Shown: positions 1 through 9,074 of the stretch, in pieces
How the letters are laid out: every line of letters starts with the position of its first letter
Position numbering within the stretch: position 1 is the stretch's first letter
Assembly (NCBI GenBank): GCA_943789305.1
Contig: CALSTP010000001.1
Location: forward strand, 534,178 to 598,177
Direction: 5' to 3'
Source: an uncultured Flavobacteriaceae bacterium
GTDB taxonomy: Bacteria; Bacteroidota; Bacteroidia; Flavobacteriales; Flavobacteriaceae
Length of the DNA stretch: 64,000 bases
Notes under the pieces: generated by a model
The model's database searches: none
Told to the model about the DNA's origin: nothing
What the model saw: only the letters and a program-made list of their open reading frames with translations
Program-made: the position numbers and the translations under genes

Positions 1-1
1 C

Positions 2-1237
2 CCATTAGTGGGTGGGACTGAAGATGAATTAGGAATCGATATTAAAAAACTTCGAGCTTTAACTGGGCTAGTTACTTTGGATCCAGGTTTTAAAAATTCT
101 GGTTCTTGCCAGAGTGGAGTTACTTTTCTAGACGGTGAAAAAGGTGTTTTGAAATACAGAGGATATGCTATTGAAGATTTGGCCAATGGAGCCGATTTTC
201 TTGAAGTAGCTTATCTGTTGATCTTTGGAGAACTACCTACTTCAGCTCAGTTGGATAAATTTCAGTCGGATATTAACGAAGAATCAATTGTTGATGAGGA
301 TTTAAAAGTAATTTTGAAAAGCTTTCCCAAAACTGCTCATCCTATGGGTATCCTTGCATCATTAACTTCAGCTTTGACAGCATTTAATCCTTCATCAGTT
401 GACGTAGATTCAGAGGAAGATATGTATAAGGCAATTGTAACGATCATGGCTAAATTTCCTGTTATTGTGGCTTGGACACAACGAAAGGTTAAGGGTCTTC
501 CTCTTAATTACAGCGACAGTAAATTGTCTTATGTAGACAATGTTGCTAAAATGATGTTTAAAAAGCCGAACTCCGATTATGATTTAAACCCAACGATAAC
601 AGCAGCGTTAAATAAGTTGTTGATTCTCCATGCTGATCACGAGCAAAACTGTTCAACTTCAACAGTTCGTATTGTTGGTTCTTCTCATGCAGGATTATTT
701 GCTTCAATTTCAGCAGGGATTTCTGCACTTTGGGGACCGCTCCATGGAGGAGCAAATCAAGCGGTTATTGAAATGCTGGAAGCTATAAAAGCTGACGGTG
801 GCGATACCAAAAAGTTTATGGCTAAAGCCAAAGATAAGAACGACTCTTTCCGTTTAATGGGATTTGGTCATCGAGTGTATAAAAATTTCGATCCTAGAGC
901 TAAGATCATCAAAGTAACTGCTGATGAAGTTCTCAATGAACTTGGAATTGTAGATCCTATTTTGGACATAGCAAAAGGTTTAGAACAAGAAGCACTTTCC
1001 GACACTTATTTTGTAGATCGTAAATTATATCCCAACGTTGATTTTTACTCTGGAATAATATACAGAGCTCTTGGAATACCAACTGAAATGTTTACCGTAA
1101 TGTTTGCTTTGGGTCGTTTACCTGGTTGGATTGCTCAATGGCGTGAAATGAGAATGAACAACGAACCTATTGGACGTCCAAGACAAATATATACTGGAGC
1201 GACCGAAAAAGTCTTTAAAACTCTTAAAAAAAGGTAG
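2..1237 (+). CDS. gltA: Citrate synthase, 5'-truncated by the window edge
   Basis: Condenses acetyl-CoA and oxaloacetate to citrate, the entry step of the TCA cycle, in the cytoplasm. The ORF track starts at a GTG (base 8), but the frame is open to the window edge and reads P-L-V-G-G-T-E-D-E. This matches the interior of bacterial citrate synthases, so roughly 15-20 N-terminal residues lie outside the window. Type II citrate synthase motifs are present: ITFLDGEKG-like 'VTFLDGEKGVLKYRGY', the active-site histidine regions 'GPLHGGANQAV' and 'GFGHRVYKNFDPRA', and the catalytic aspartate in 'YPNVDFYSG'. The C-terminal 'RPRQIYTGA' is also typical. It converges on the SDR gene with only 11 bp between the stop codons. 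Identification is secure; the missing start is the only defect. Confidence 0.96.
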   Translation, partial: PLVGGTEDELGIDIKKLRALTGLVTLDPGFKNSGSCQSGVTFLDGEKGVLKYRGYAIEDLANGADFLEVAYLLIFGELPTSAQLDKFQSDINEESIVDEDLKVILKSFPKTAHPMGILASLTSALTAFNPSSVDVDSEEDMYKAIVTIMAKFPVIVAWTQRKVKGLPLNYSDSKLSYVDNVAKMMFKKPNSDYDLNPTITAALNKLLILHADHEQNCSTSTVRIVGSSHAGLFASISAGISALWGPLHGGANQAVIEMLEAIKADGGDTKKFMAKAKDKNDSFRLMGFGHRVYKNFDPRAKIIKVTADEVLNELGIVDPILDIAKGLEQEALSDTYFVDRKLYPNVDFYSGIIYRALGIPTEMFTVMFALGRLPGWIAQWREMRMNNEPIGRPRQIYTGATEKVFKTLKKR

Positions 1238-1248
1238 AAAACAGGTCT

Positions 1249-2673
1249 CTATCTCTTTTTTGCAATGTTCTTAATCATTCCATTGAATATAAAGAAATGA
1301 AAGGGGACCAAACTATACCAATACAATCTTCCCCATAAACCACGTGGGCGAAAGGTAGCCGTTTGAAATAGTGTATTTTTTACAATCTTAAACTCAAGCC
1401 AAGCTTCACCAGGCAGTTTCATTTCGGCATAAAGCAACAGTCTTTTTTCTTTTTTATCTGCAAGTAAAACTCTCCAAAAGTCCAAGGAATCCCCAGTGAA
1501 AATTTTGTTTGGGTGTGTTCTGCCTCTTTGTAAACCAACTCCCCCGATCAACTGATCTAAATATCCTCTTAATTCCCATAACCAATTTGCATAATACCAA
1601 CCCTGATCTCCTCCAATCTTCCATAAAGATTCTAAGGTTTGTTCAGGGTCAATAGAATTCAATTGTTGGGTGTCTTTAAGAACTCCGAATTTTGGAACCT
1701 GAATGAATTGATTAAAGCCTTTTGGCAGTCTACCACTCACCATACTGTCTTTCCAGCTGCTTACTACAAGGTTTTGTTCGATTTTTTTAAAAGCCATTTG
1801 AATGGCTTCCTTATAAGAGTAAGGATTTATTTTCAGTATGGTTTGTAATCTATTATCTTTAGCGACAACCTCCATTTTCATACTATTTACTAATTGTACA
1901 GCAAGAGGATAAGATGTAGAAGTAACAAAGTGAAGCCAGTAAGATGAGAGCCTAGGAGTCATAACTGGGATGATCCAAATCCAATTTTTAAAGCCTCTAA
2001 TACGTGCATATGAATGCAACATTTGATTGTAAGTTAGAATATCCGAACCCCCGATATCAAAAGAATCATTCATGCATTTAGGATGCATAAGAACCCCAGT
2101 CAAGAACTCAATAACGTTTCTTATAGCTATGGGTTGAGATTTGGTTCGAACCCATTTTGGGGTAATCATAAACGGAATTTTTTCGCACAAATCTCGAATA
2201 ATTTCAAAAGAGGCACTACCAGAACCGACTATGATTCCAGCTCTAAGAACTGTTAAGTCAAAAGAAGCATTTTTCAGAATTTGTTCAACGTTTTTTCTAG
2301 AACGCAAATGCTTTGATAAGTTTTGATCGTTTACAATTCCACTCAAGTAGATGACCTGTTTTATGGTTGTTTTTTCAAGAAGGCTACAAAAGTTATGGGC
2401 ACAAAGATTTTCTATTTTTTCAAAATCTCCACTATCTGAAGACATTGAATGAAGTAAATAATATGCTGCATCAATATCGTTGGGAACTTTCTCAGCCTCT
2501 GATAAATCCGAAAAGTCAATTGTAATAACTTTAATTCTGTTAAGAATATCTTTTGTAATTGATAATCTTTTTGGATCCCTTACAGTACAGATTACCTCAT
2601 GGCCAGCATCGAGTAATTTTGGAAGTAAACGCATGCCAATGTATCCATTTGCCCCTGTCAATAAAATTTTCAT
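1249..2673 (-). CDS. SDR family NAD(P)-binding protein with C-terminal DUF2867 domain
   Basis: Predicted NAD(P)-dependent oxidoreductase or epimerase-like protein of 474 aa. The N-terminus 'MKILLTGANGYIGMRLLPKL' is a Rossmann glycine-rich loop of the atypical SDR type (GxxGxxG), and 'YYLLHSM' and 'VIYLSGIV' are SDR core strands. From about residue 330 the sequence changes to a DUF2867-like domain, with 'GWYYANWLWELRGYLDQLIGG' and 'LPGEAWLEFKI' as its hallmarks. This two-domain build is the YbjT-like family of bacteria; its substrate is not established. It starts 13 bp after a small unknown gene on the same strand, so the two are probably cotranscribed. Family is confident, reaction unknown. 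Confidence 0.85.
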   Translation of the reverse strand: MKILLTGANGYIGMRLLPKLLDAGHEVICTVRDPKRLSITKDILNRIKVITIDFSDLSEAEKVPNDIDAAYYLLHSMSSDSGDFEKIENLCAHNFCSLLEKTTIKQVIYLSGIVNDQNLSKHLRSRKNVEQILKNASFDLTVLRAGIIVGSGSASFEIIRDLCEKIPFMITPKWVRTKSQPIAIRNVIEFLTGVLMHPKCMNDSFDIGGSDILTYNQMLHSYARIRGFKNWIWIIPVMTPRLSSYWLHFVTSTSYPLAVQLVNSMKMEVVAKDNRLQTILKINPYSYKEAIQMAFKKIEQNLVVSSWKDSMVSGRLPKGFNQFIQVPKFGVLKDTQQLNSIDPEQTLESLWKIGGDQGWYYANWLWELRGYLDQLIGGVGLQRGRTHPNKIFTGDSLDFWRVLLADKKEKRLLLYAEMKLPGEAWLEFKIVKNTLFQTATFRPRGLWGRLYWYSLVPFHFFIFNGMIKNIAKKR

Positions 2674-2686
2674 TCAAGCTTATTTT

Positions 2687-3112
2687 TTATAACTCATCAA
2701 TAGTTGTAGGTAATATGCTGATTTTTTGGGCATTAATTTTCTTGAAATATCGGTGGATGTTTTTTTCAGTTGCAGTAACTTTAATACAATAGTGATCTCT
2801 GTAAATAGAATATTCTTGGGCTTGACCTTTATAAACCTTCAATTTGTAATAAGGAATTATAAGACCATAAGTTTCTAAAAGACTTCTAAAGCGGACGATA
2901 ATTCCTTTTGGTCTAAGTTCTATATTACAACTGTCATTATTGTTATCCAAAACTAAAAGGTTGTGGATGTCAATAGAAGCGTATGTAATGTTCAATTTTG
3001 AGGAACCAATTCCTCCCAATTCCCAGCGTTTTCTTAAAGAAAAAGGGGCCCCAACTTCACTTTCGATTTGTTTTTTTATTTTTGGATCGTTATACGAAAC
3101 ATTTAAAAGCAT
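2687..3112 (-). CDS. Conserved-looking hypothetical protein, 141 aa
   Basis: I do not recognise the family with confidence. The protein has no signal peptide or transmembrane segment. Its middle part ('NIELRPKGIIVRFRSLLETYGLIIPYYKLKVYKG') alternates hydrophobic and charged residues like a beta-barrel or PH-like fold, but this is only a visual impression. It lies 13 bp upstream of the SDR/DUF2867 gene in the same direction, which suggests a two-gene operon and perhaps a shared task. Codon use resembles its neighbours. The opposite-strand ORFs over it (2559..2792, 2940..3164) are shadows. Confidence 0.7.
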   Translation of the reverse strand: MLLNVSYNDPKIKKQIESEVGAPFSLRKRWELGGIGSSKLNITYASIDIHNLLVLDNNNDSCNIELRPKGIIVRFRSLLETYGLIIPYYKLKVYKGQAQEYSIYRDHYCIKVTATEKNIHRYFKKINAQKISILPTTIDEL

Positions 3113-3168
3113 TTTTTACTTTAAATATAATGGATATCTATTAGACCTAATAATTTGTCCATAATAAT

Positions 3169-3176
3169 TATATTTG
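3169..3176 (+). promoter_or_regulatory. Putative -7 element upstream of argS
   Basis: TATATTTG matches the Bacteroidota -7 consensus TAnnTTTG and sits 13 bp before the argS ATG. No TTG at the usual 17-23 bp spacing is evident, so only the -7 half is supported. Confidence 0.35.
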
Positions 3177-3189
3177 CCGAAATTCATTT

Positions 3190-4971
3190 ATGAACAACAT
3201 ATCCATTCAACTTTCACCAGCTCTAGAGCAAATTATCGAAGAAACCTATAATGTATCGGTTACTGATTTTGAATTTCAAGCAACTCGCAAAGAATTTGAA
3301 GGAGATATAACCTTGGTTGTTTTTGCTTTACTTAAGGTTGTAAAAGGAAATCCTACTCAGATAGGAAAAGACATTGGTAATGCTCTGTTAGAGCGTTTAA
3401 AATGGGTAAAGGGATTTAATGTTGTTAAAGGATTTTTGAACATAGAAATTTCAGATGCTTTTTTTATTCAAGAATTACAAAACATCAGGAATAAACCCAA
3501 CTATGGAAAACTTTCCTTAGATGATTCCAGTGGCACCGTTCTTGTAGAATATTCATCTCCAAATACCAATAAACCTCTTCATTTGGGACACATTCGAAAT
3601 AACCTCTTGGGTTTTGCTGTGGCTAATATTTTGGAAGCTAGCGGTAAAAGAGTTGTGAAAACTCAAATCATTAATGATAGAGGAATCCATATTTGTAAGT
3701 CTATGGTTGCGTGGCAACATTTTGGTAATGGAGAAACTCCACAGAGCACAGGCTTAAAGGGAGATAAATTGGTAGGCAATTATTACGTTTTATTTGATAA
3801 AAAATACAAAGAAGAAGTCGCAGTTTTAATTTCAGAAGGGTTGTCGGAAGAAGATGCAAAAACAAATGCTCCTCTATTTATCAAAGCAAAGAAGATGCTT
3901 AAATTATGGGAGTCCGGAGATTCTGAAACAGTCAATTTATGGAAGACCATGAATTCATGGGTTTACGATGGATTTGCTAAAACGTATAATTTAATGGGAG
4001 TTTCTTTTGATTCGTATTATTATGAAAGTGAAACCTATTTATTGGGTAAAGAATTGATCGAAGAAGGATTATCCCGATCCGTTTTTTATAAAAAAGAAGA
4101 TGGTTCGGTTTGGGTTGATTTATCGAATGAAGGGCTCGATGAAAAATTATTGTTACGTTCTGATGGAACTGCCGTTTATATGACACAAGATTTAGGAACC
4201 GCTTTACAGCGTTATCGAGATAATCCATCGATGACAGGGTTGGTTTATACTGTAGGTAATGAGCAAGACTATCATTTTCAAGTACTTTTTTTGGTTTTAA
4301 AAAAATTAGGATACGATTGGGCGCAATCTCTTTTTCATCTAAGTTACGGAATGGTAGATTTACCTCAAGGGAAAATGAAGAGTAGAGAAGGAACGGTTGT
4401 AGATGCTGATGAATTGATGGATGAAATGAAACAAACAGCACAAATGATTTCCCAAGAATTGGGTAAATTAGATGGATTGTCAGATGAAGAGAAAACTTCC
4501 TTATATGAAACAATCGGTTTGGGGGCGCTCAAATATTTTATATTAAAAGTAGACCCCAAGAAGCGTATTCTATTTGACCCTGAAAGTTCGGTTGATTTTG
4601 CTGGAAATACAGGACCCTTTATTCAATATACCTATGCAAGAATACAATCAATACTAAGAAAAGTAAATCAAGAGGATATTAACATCAAGAGTGATTTGAT
4701 TTTGGATTTGAGAGAAAAAGAGATTATAAAACACCTTATGCTTTATCCCGGAGTAATCCAACAAGCAGCAAAAGTTTACAGTCCTGCTATTATTGCTAAT
4801 TACAGTTACGATTTGGTAAAGATGTTCAACTCTTTTTATCAGAATATATCCATACTTGGAGATACTCAAGATGAATTTAAGAATTTCAGAGTAGCATTGT
4901 CTTATGAAGTTGCCAAAATTTTAAAAGATTCATTTGGTTTATTGGGTATAAATGTACCCGATCGTATGTAG
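3190..4971 (+). CDS. argS: Arginyl-tRNA synthetase
   Basis: Class I aminoacyl-tRNA synthetase that charges tRNA-Arg with arginine (593 aa, normal length). The N-terminal additional domain (about residues 1-110) is followed by 'YSSPNTNKPLHLGHIRNNLLG', whose HLGH at residues 131-134 is the HIGH signature. The KMSKS loop is replaced by 'GKMKSREGT', as is usual in ArgRS. The C-terminal anticodon-binding DALR-type domain begins near 'GNTGPFIQYTYARIQSIL'. The ATG start follows a TATATTTG -7-like element by 13 bp. A strong bidirectional terminator follows the stop codon and separates the gene from proteorhodopsin. No anomalies. Confidence 0.97.
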   Translation: MNNISIQLSPALEQIIEETYNVSVTDFEFQATRKEFEGDITLVVFALLKVVKGNPTQIGKDIGNALLERLKWVKGFNVVKGFLNIEISDAFFIQELQNIRNKPNYGKLSLDDSSGTVLVEYSSPNTNKPLHLGHIRNNLLGFAVANILEASGKRVVKTQIINDRGIHICKSMVAWQHFGNGETPQSTGLKGDKLVGNYYVLFDKKYKEEVAVLISEGLSEEDAKTNAPLFIKAKKMLKLWESGDSETVNLWKTMNSWVYDGFAKTYNLMGVSFDSYYYESETYLLGKELIEEGLSRSVFYKKEDGSVWVDLSNEGLDEKLLLRSDGTAVYMTQDLGTALQRYRDNPSMTGLVYTVGNEQDYHFQVLFLVLKKLGYDWAQSLFHLSYGMVDLPQGKMKSREGTVVDADELMDEMKQTAQMISQELGKLDGLSDEEKTSLYETIGLGALKYFILKVDPKKRILFDPESSVDFAGNTGPFIQYTYARIQSILRKVNQEDINIKSDLILDLREKEIIKHLMLYPGVIQQAAKVYSPAIIANYSYDLVKMFNSFYQNISILGDTQDEFKNFRVALSYEVAKILKDSFGLLGINVPDRM

Positions 4972-4978
4972 ATAACAA

Positions 4979-5005
4979 AAAAAACCGCTCGAAGAGCGGT
5001 TTTTT
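4979..5005. terminator. Bidirectional intrinsic terminator between argS and proteorhodopsin
   Basis: The perfect stem AAAACCGCTC / GAGCGGTTTT with a GAA loop has an A-run on the left and a T-run on the right. It can end transcripts from both convergent genes. Confidence 0.85.
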
Positions 5006-5031
5006 AAATTTAAAGCCATAGCCTTTGAAAT

Positions 5032-5757
5032 TTATTTTGAACTAACAGCGAGGTTGTAAACAACTAAACCGAATCCAATTTTGTTGATTGCATCTCCAAT
5101 GTTGTAAATCACATCCATTTCAAGACCTCCAAAGATACCACTGTACCATCCTTCAGTACCAGCCATGTATCCGATAGGATAAATAGCCCATCCAATTAAA
5201 ACGAATTTACATAAAGTGTTGTGTGCAGATTCAACAGCTCCTCCTGCAGATTTGGCAAGCTTAGCAGCTCCACCCATCCAAATTTCATACACTATAACGA
5301 AGTATGCGATTCCAGAAGCAAGTCCCCAAAGAGCAGGTCCTGAACCAGTATTGTAAACAGCTTCTCCAAGATATCCTGTTACCAACATTACAACAGAAAG
5401 GAAAATTAATTTCCACATCAATTGTTTTGTAGCTCCAGCTGCTTTTAGGATTAAATAAAATTCAACACACATTAATGGAACTGTAAGTACCCAGTCCACA
5501 TAGCGGAAGAATGTTGGTGATGTAGCATTTGTTGCCCAATAATCACGCATGTACCAGTAGTGAACAGCTGCGATGAATGTAATTAATCCAGAAACCAAAA
5601 TAGAGGTTCTCCATTTGTCGTCGAAAGAACTCATTGAAAGGAAGAAAAACGCCGATGCTGCCATCATTGCCATACATCCTACGAAGAATGTGAATCCTAC
5701 ATAATCGTCTGTAGCCATCTCAGGAACTACAGCCATAAAACTTAAAAATTTTTCCAT
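5032..5757 (-). CDS. Proteorhodopsin, green-type light-driven proton pump
   Basis: Seven-helix retinal protein of the inner membrane that pumps protons outward in light (241 aa). Key residues read directly from the sequence are R85, D88 (Schiff-base proton acceptor), T92 and E99 (proton donor) in 'FRYVDWVLTVPLMCVEFYL'; H66 in 'AAVHYWYMRD'; and the retinal-binding lysine K226 in 'GDAINKIGFGL'. The D-T-E motif marks a proton pump rather than the NDQ sodium pumps or chloride pumps. The spectral-tuning position (GPR residue 105) is M96, as in known green-absorbing flavobacterial proteins; blue types carry Q. The divergent neighbour blh supplies retinal. Earlier carotenoid genes (crtEBIY) are not in this window. 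A hairpin terminator follows the gene. Confidence 0.97.
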   Translation of the reverse strand: MEKFLSFMAVVPEMATDDYVGFTFFVGCMAMMAASAFFFLSMSSFDDKWRTSILVSGLITFIAAVHYWYMRDYWATNATSPTFFRYVDWVLTVPLMCVEFYLILKAAGATKQLMWKLIFLSVVMLVTGYLGEAVYNTGSGPALWGLASGIAYFVIVYEIWMGGAAKLAKSAGGAVESAHNTLCKFVLIGWAIYPIGYMAGTEGWYSGIFGGLEMDVIYNIGDAINKIGFGLVVYNLAVSSK

Positions 5758-5858
5758 AATAAAATTTAATTATTTGTTTTTGTTTAGGTAAATTTAAATA
5801 AAATTAAACTTACTTACTATATATATATTAATAATTTTAACAAAAATTTCAATTTATC
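5758..5858. promoter_or_regulatory. Divergent proteorhodopsin/blh control region
   Basis: This 101-bp, very AT-rich gap separates the two start codons and must hold both promoters. It contains an alternating TA tract (CTATATATATATTAATA). I found no exact TAnnTTTG -7 element on either strand, unlike several other genes here, so the start sites cannot be placed. Confidence 0.4.
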
Positions 5859-6737
5859 GTGATATTAAAGGTTAAATATTATCAAATTTCTATTTGGGTT
5901 ACAATTGTGTTAATTCTTTTAGGACATCTTGTAAACACTAGTTTTCAAGACTTGTTAGGGTTGGTTTTAATTTTTTCTGCGGGGCTTATTCATGGAGCAA
6001 ATGACATTCAGTTGTTACAAAAAAAATACAGCAATACAGATTTCATTTTTTTAATTGCGCTCTACCTTGCTGTAGTTTTGTTTGGAGGTTTTTTATTTTT
6101 TTATTCTCCTAAGTTTGGACTTTTCTTTTTTATTCTATTTAGTGGTTTTCATTTTGGAGAACAGCATTGGTCTTCTTTTTTAAATCAAAAGGTTGCTCCT
6201 GTTTTTTTAAATAAGATAGCTTATGTATTTTATGGGCTTTTAATTTTTGCACTCTTATTTATTTTCCAGGTTGAAGAAGTCAAAACCTTAATCAAACAAA
6301 TAAGCGAACTTAGCATTACTGTAAATTTCTTTTATTGGGCTGCTTCGATTTTGGGAATTGGTTTTAGTGGGCTAGCATTTTTTTTACCGATTGACCTCAA
6401 GTTGTTCGCAAAAGAGATCTTGGCTTTGGTTCTTTTATGCATCCTATTTGCTAATACCAGTTTACTTTTATCTTTTTCAGCTTATTTTGTTTTTTGGCAC
6501 AGCATTCCTTCGATTCAAGACCAAATACTTTATTTAAACGATGAAATTTCGTTGGCTGCACTCAAAAAGTATTTAAAGTCATCTTTTCTTTATTGGATAA
6601 TGTCCTTGTTTGGTTTGTTTGTTTTTTATTTTTACTTTAATGTTGATTCCGATTATTTTATTCCACTATTTTTCACTTTTCTAGCGGCAATTACTTTTCC
6701 ACATACCTTAGTCATAGGAATGATTGATTACGAATAA
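5859..6737 (+). CDS. blh: Brp/Blh family beta-carotene 15,15'-dioxygenase
   Basis: Integral-membrane oxygenase that cleaves beta-carotene into two retinals for the adjacent proteorhodopsin (292 aa). Conserved histidines sit where the family needs iron ligands: H45 in 'GLIHGANDIQ', H98 and H103 in 'FHFGEQHW', H214 in 'FVFWHSIPS' and H282 in 'TFPHTLVIGM'. At least seven hydrophobic segments are visible. The ORF starts at GTG, with no nearby ATG giving a full N-terminal helix; a start at the in-frame ATA or TTA just after it is unlikely. Divergence from proteorhodopsin over about 100 bp is the common flavobacterial arrangement. Assignment rests on the motifs plus context. Confidence 0.93.
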   Translation: MILKVKYYQISIWVTIVLILLGHLVNTSFQDLLGLVLIFSAGLIHGANDIQLLQKKYSNTDFIFLIALYLAVVLFGGFLFFYSPKFGLFFFILFSGFHFGEQHWSSFLNQKVAPVFLNKIAYVFYGLLIFALLFIFQVEEVKTLIKQISELSITVNFFYWAASILGIGFSGLAFFLPIDLKLFAKEILALVLLCILFANTSLLLSFSAYFVFWHSIPSIQDQILYLNDEISLAALKKYLKSSFLYWIMSLFGLFVFYFYFNVDSDYFIPLFFTFLAAITFPHTLVIGMIDYE

Positions 6738-6835
6738 AGAACTGTTTTTTGTTTTTGTTATGGCAAAAGCTGTTTTGAGATTGAAATCTATTGAATTCTA
6801 CTTTAGATTACTTCTTCAATTCCGTTAAAAAAAAG

Positions 6836-6843
6836 TAAATTTG
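6836..6843 (+). promoter_or_regulatory. Putative -7 element of the ffh-folD operon
   Basis: TAAATTTG fits TAnnTTTG and lies 19 bp before the ffh ATG. It is followed by an AATAAAAC leader with the TAAA-type signal usual in this phylum. No clear TTG -33 box is present. Confidence 0.4.
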
Positions 6844-6862
6844 TTTAAATAAAACAATACTT

Positions 6863-8191
6863 ATGTTTGATAGTTTAAGTGGTAAGTTAGATAAAGCCTT
6901 CCAGGTTCTTAAGGGACATGGGAAGATTACTGAAATTAATGTTGCCGAAACTCTAAAAGAGGTAAGACGAGCATTGTTGGATGCAGATGTAAATTTCAAA
7001 ATCGCTAAAGAATTTACCAATCGAATAAAAGACAAAGCACTTGGACAAGATGTATTAACTACTCTTAATCCAAGTCAGCTTTTGGTTAAGATTGTAAAAG
7101 ATGAGCTTACCGATCTTATGGGGGGTGAGGTTGTAGGAGTAAATTTATCTTCTAAACCCAGTGTGATTTTGATGTCAGGTCTTCAGGGTTCTGGTAAAAC
7201 AACTTTTTCTGGAAAACTGGCGTTGCATCTCAAAAATAAAAAGAGTAAAAATCCACTTTTAATAGCCTGCGATGTATACAGGCCTGCTGCTATTGATCAG
7301 TTAACTGTTGTAGCAGAACAAGTTGGAGCTGCAATATTTAAAAATTTAGAGGAAAAGAACCCTGTTAAAATTGCATTGGATGGAATTGCTTTTGCAAAAG
7401 CTAACAAACACGACTTAGTAATTGTCGATACTGCTGGACGTCTTGCAGTAGATGAGGTTTTGATGAAAGAGATTTCGGAAATTCATAAAGCAGTTAAGCC
7501 TGACGAAACCTTGTTTGTTGTCGATTCCATGACGGGTCAAGATGCCGTAAATACTGCTAAAGCCTTTCATGATGTTCTGAATTTTGATGGAGTAGTCTTA
7601 ACAAAACTAGACGGTGACACTCGTGGAGGAGCTGCTTTGTCCATCAAAACAGTTGTTCAAAAACCTATCAAGTACATCGGTACGGGTGAAAAAATGGAAG
7701 CTTTGGACATATTCTATCCCGATCGAATGGCAGATCGAATTCTAGGAATGGGAGATGTAATTTCCTTAGTTGAGCGAGCTCAAGAGCAGTTTGATCAAGA
7801 AGAGGCTCGAAAAATAAACAAGAAAATTGCAAAAAATCAATTCGGTTTTGATGACTTTTTGTCACAAATACAGCAGGTTAAGAAAATGGGAAATATGAAA
7901 GATCTCATGGGGATGATTCCTGGAGTTGGAAAAGCAATTAAAGATGTTGATATTGATGATGATGCTTTCAATTATATTGAAGCAATAATAGGTTCTATGA
8001 CACCCAACGAACGATCAAATCCTGAGCTTTTGAATTTAAATCGAAAAAAAAGAATTGCTAGAGGTGCTGGGCGTGACCTAAAAGAAGTGAATCAGATGGT
8101 CAAACAATTTCATCAAATGAGCAAGATGATGAAGATGATGCAAGGGGTTAAAGGAAAACAAATGATGCAAATGTTTCAAGGTTTAAGATAA
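6863..8191 (+). CDS. ffh: Signal recognition particle GTPase Ffh
   Basis: Protein subunit of the SRP that binds signal sequences of nascent membrane proteins and docks to FtsY (442 aa). The N domain (1-90) is followed by the G domain with P-loop 'GLQGSGKTTFSGKLA' (about 106-120), 'DTAGRLAVDE' and the G4/G5 region 'TKLDGDTRGGAA'. The methionine-rich M domain runs from about 295 to the end and is rich in MMKMMQG-like stretches that bind signal peptides and 4.5S RNA. The folD gene begins 4 bp after the stop, so the pair is an operon. The unusual F instead of T after GKTT is conservative for the loop. Confidence 0.97.
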   Translation: MFDSLSGKLDKAFQVLKGHGKITEINVAETLKEVRRALLDADVNFKIAKEFTNRIKDKALGQDVLTTLNPSQLLVKIVKDELTDLMGGEVVGVNLSSKPSVILMSGLQGSGKTTFSGKLALHLKNKKSKNPLLIACDVYRPAAIDQLTVVAEQVGAAIFKNLEEKNPVKIALDGIAFAKANKHDLVIVDTAGRLAVDEVLMKEISEIHKAVKPDETLFVVDSMTGQDAVNTAKAFHDVLNFDGVVLTKLDGDTRGGAALSIKTVVQKPIKYIGTGEKMEALDIFYPDRMADRILGMGDVISLVERAQEQFDQEEARKINKKIAKNQFGFDDFLSQIQQVKKMGNMKDLMGMIPGVGKAIKDVDIDDDAFNYIEAIIGSMTPNERSNPELLNLNRKKRIARGAGRDLKEVNQMVKQFHQMSKMMKMMQGVKGKQMMQMFQGLR

Positions 8192-8195
8192 AATA

Positions 8196-9074
8196 ATGAA
8201 ATTACTAGACGGAAAGAAGACTTCCACAGAAATCAAAGAGGAAATTAAGTTAAAAGTTACGGCAATAAAAACTGCTGGTGAACGTGTTCCTCATCTAGCG
8301 GCTGTTTTGGTAGGAGATGACGGTGCTAGTTTAACCTATGTAGGCAGTAAAGTTCGTTCATGTAAATATGTTGGTTTTGAATCAACACTAATTCGTTTGG
8401 AGGAGGACATTACCGAAGAGGCATTGCTTCTAAAAATAGATGAATTAAACCAAAATGAAAACATAGATGGATATATCGTTCAGTTACCTTTACCCAAACA
8501 CATAAACGAAGAACGAGTTTTACTAGCTATAGATCCTAAGAAAGACGTTGATGGTTTTCATCCAGCAAACTTTGGTCGTATGGCTTTGGATTTAGATGCT
8601 TTTATTCCTGCTACACCTTTTGGAATTATCCAATTATTGGAGCGTTATGAAGTACCTACATCGGGAAAGCATTGTTTGGTTGTTGGTAGAAGTCACATTG
8701 TTGGACGCCCAATAAGTATTTTGATGAGTCAAAAAGGTCCCGCAGGTGATGCAACGGTGACCTTAGCTCATAGCCGAACCCAGAATCTTAAGAGCCTAAC
8801 CAAACAGGCTGACATTGTTGTTATGGCACTTGGAATTCCAGAATTCTTAACCGCCGACATGGTTAAAGAAGGAGTTACTGTTATTGATGTCGGAATTACA
8901 CGAGTAGCTGATGAAAGCCATCCTAAAGGTTATGTTATCAAAGGAGATGTTGCTTTTGATGAAGTAGCCGCAAAAGCAAATTATATTACCCCTGTCCCTG
9001 GAGGGGTCGGTCCTATGACCATTGCTATGTTGTTGCAGAATACATTATTGGCTAAACAGTGGAATCAATCTTAG
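8196..9074 (+). CDS. folD: Bifunctional methylene-THF dehydrogenase / methenyl-THF cyclohydrolase
   Basis: Interconverts 5,10-methylene-THF and 10-formyl-THF in one-carbon metabolism, using NADP and then water (292 aa). The catalytic Tyr-Lys pair appears as Y48 and K52 in 'TYVGSKVRSCKYVGF'. The substrate-binding motif 'DVDGFHPANFG' and 'PATPFGI' follow. The nucleotide-binding loop is 'VVGRSHIVGRP', and the C-terminus carries 'PVPGGVGPMTIAML'. The last 23 bases overlap the 3' end of the convergent membrane-protein gene. Directly downstream of ffh and probably cotranscribed with it. Confidence 0.97.
   Translation: MKLLDGKKTSTEIKEEIKLKVTAIKTAGERVPHLAAVLVGDDGASLTYVGSKVRSCKYVGFESTLIRLEEDITEEALLLKIDELNQNENIDGYIVQLPLPKHINEERVLLAIDPKKDVDGFHPANFGRMALDLDAFIPATPFGIIQLLERYEVPTSGKHCLVVGRSHIVGRPISILMSQKGPAGDATVTLAHSRTQNLKSLTKQADIVVMALGIPEFLTADMVKEGVTVIDVGITRVADESHPKGYVIKGDVAFDEVAAKANYITPVPGGVGPMTIAMLLQNTLLAKQWNQS

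Noticed and set aside
2140-2165. GGTTCGAACCC-like tRNA T-arm
   Set aside because: It lies inside the SDR coding frame and no acceptor or anticodon arms can be drawn around it.
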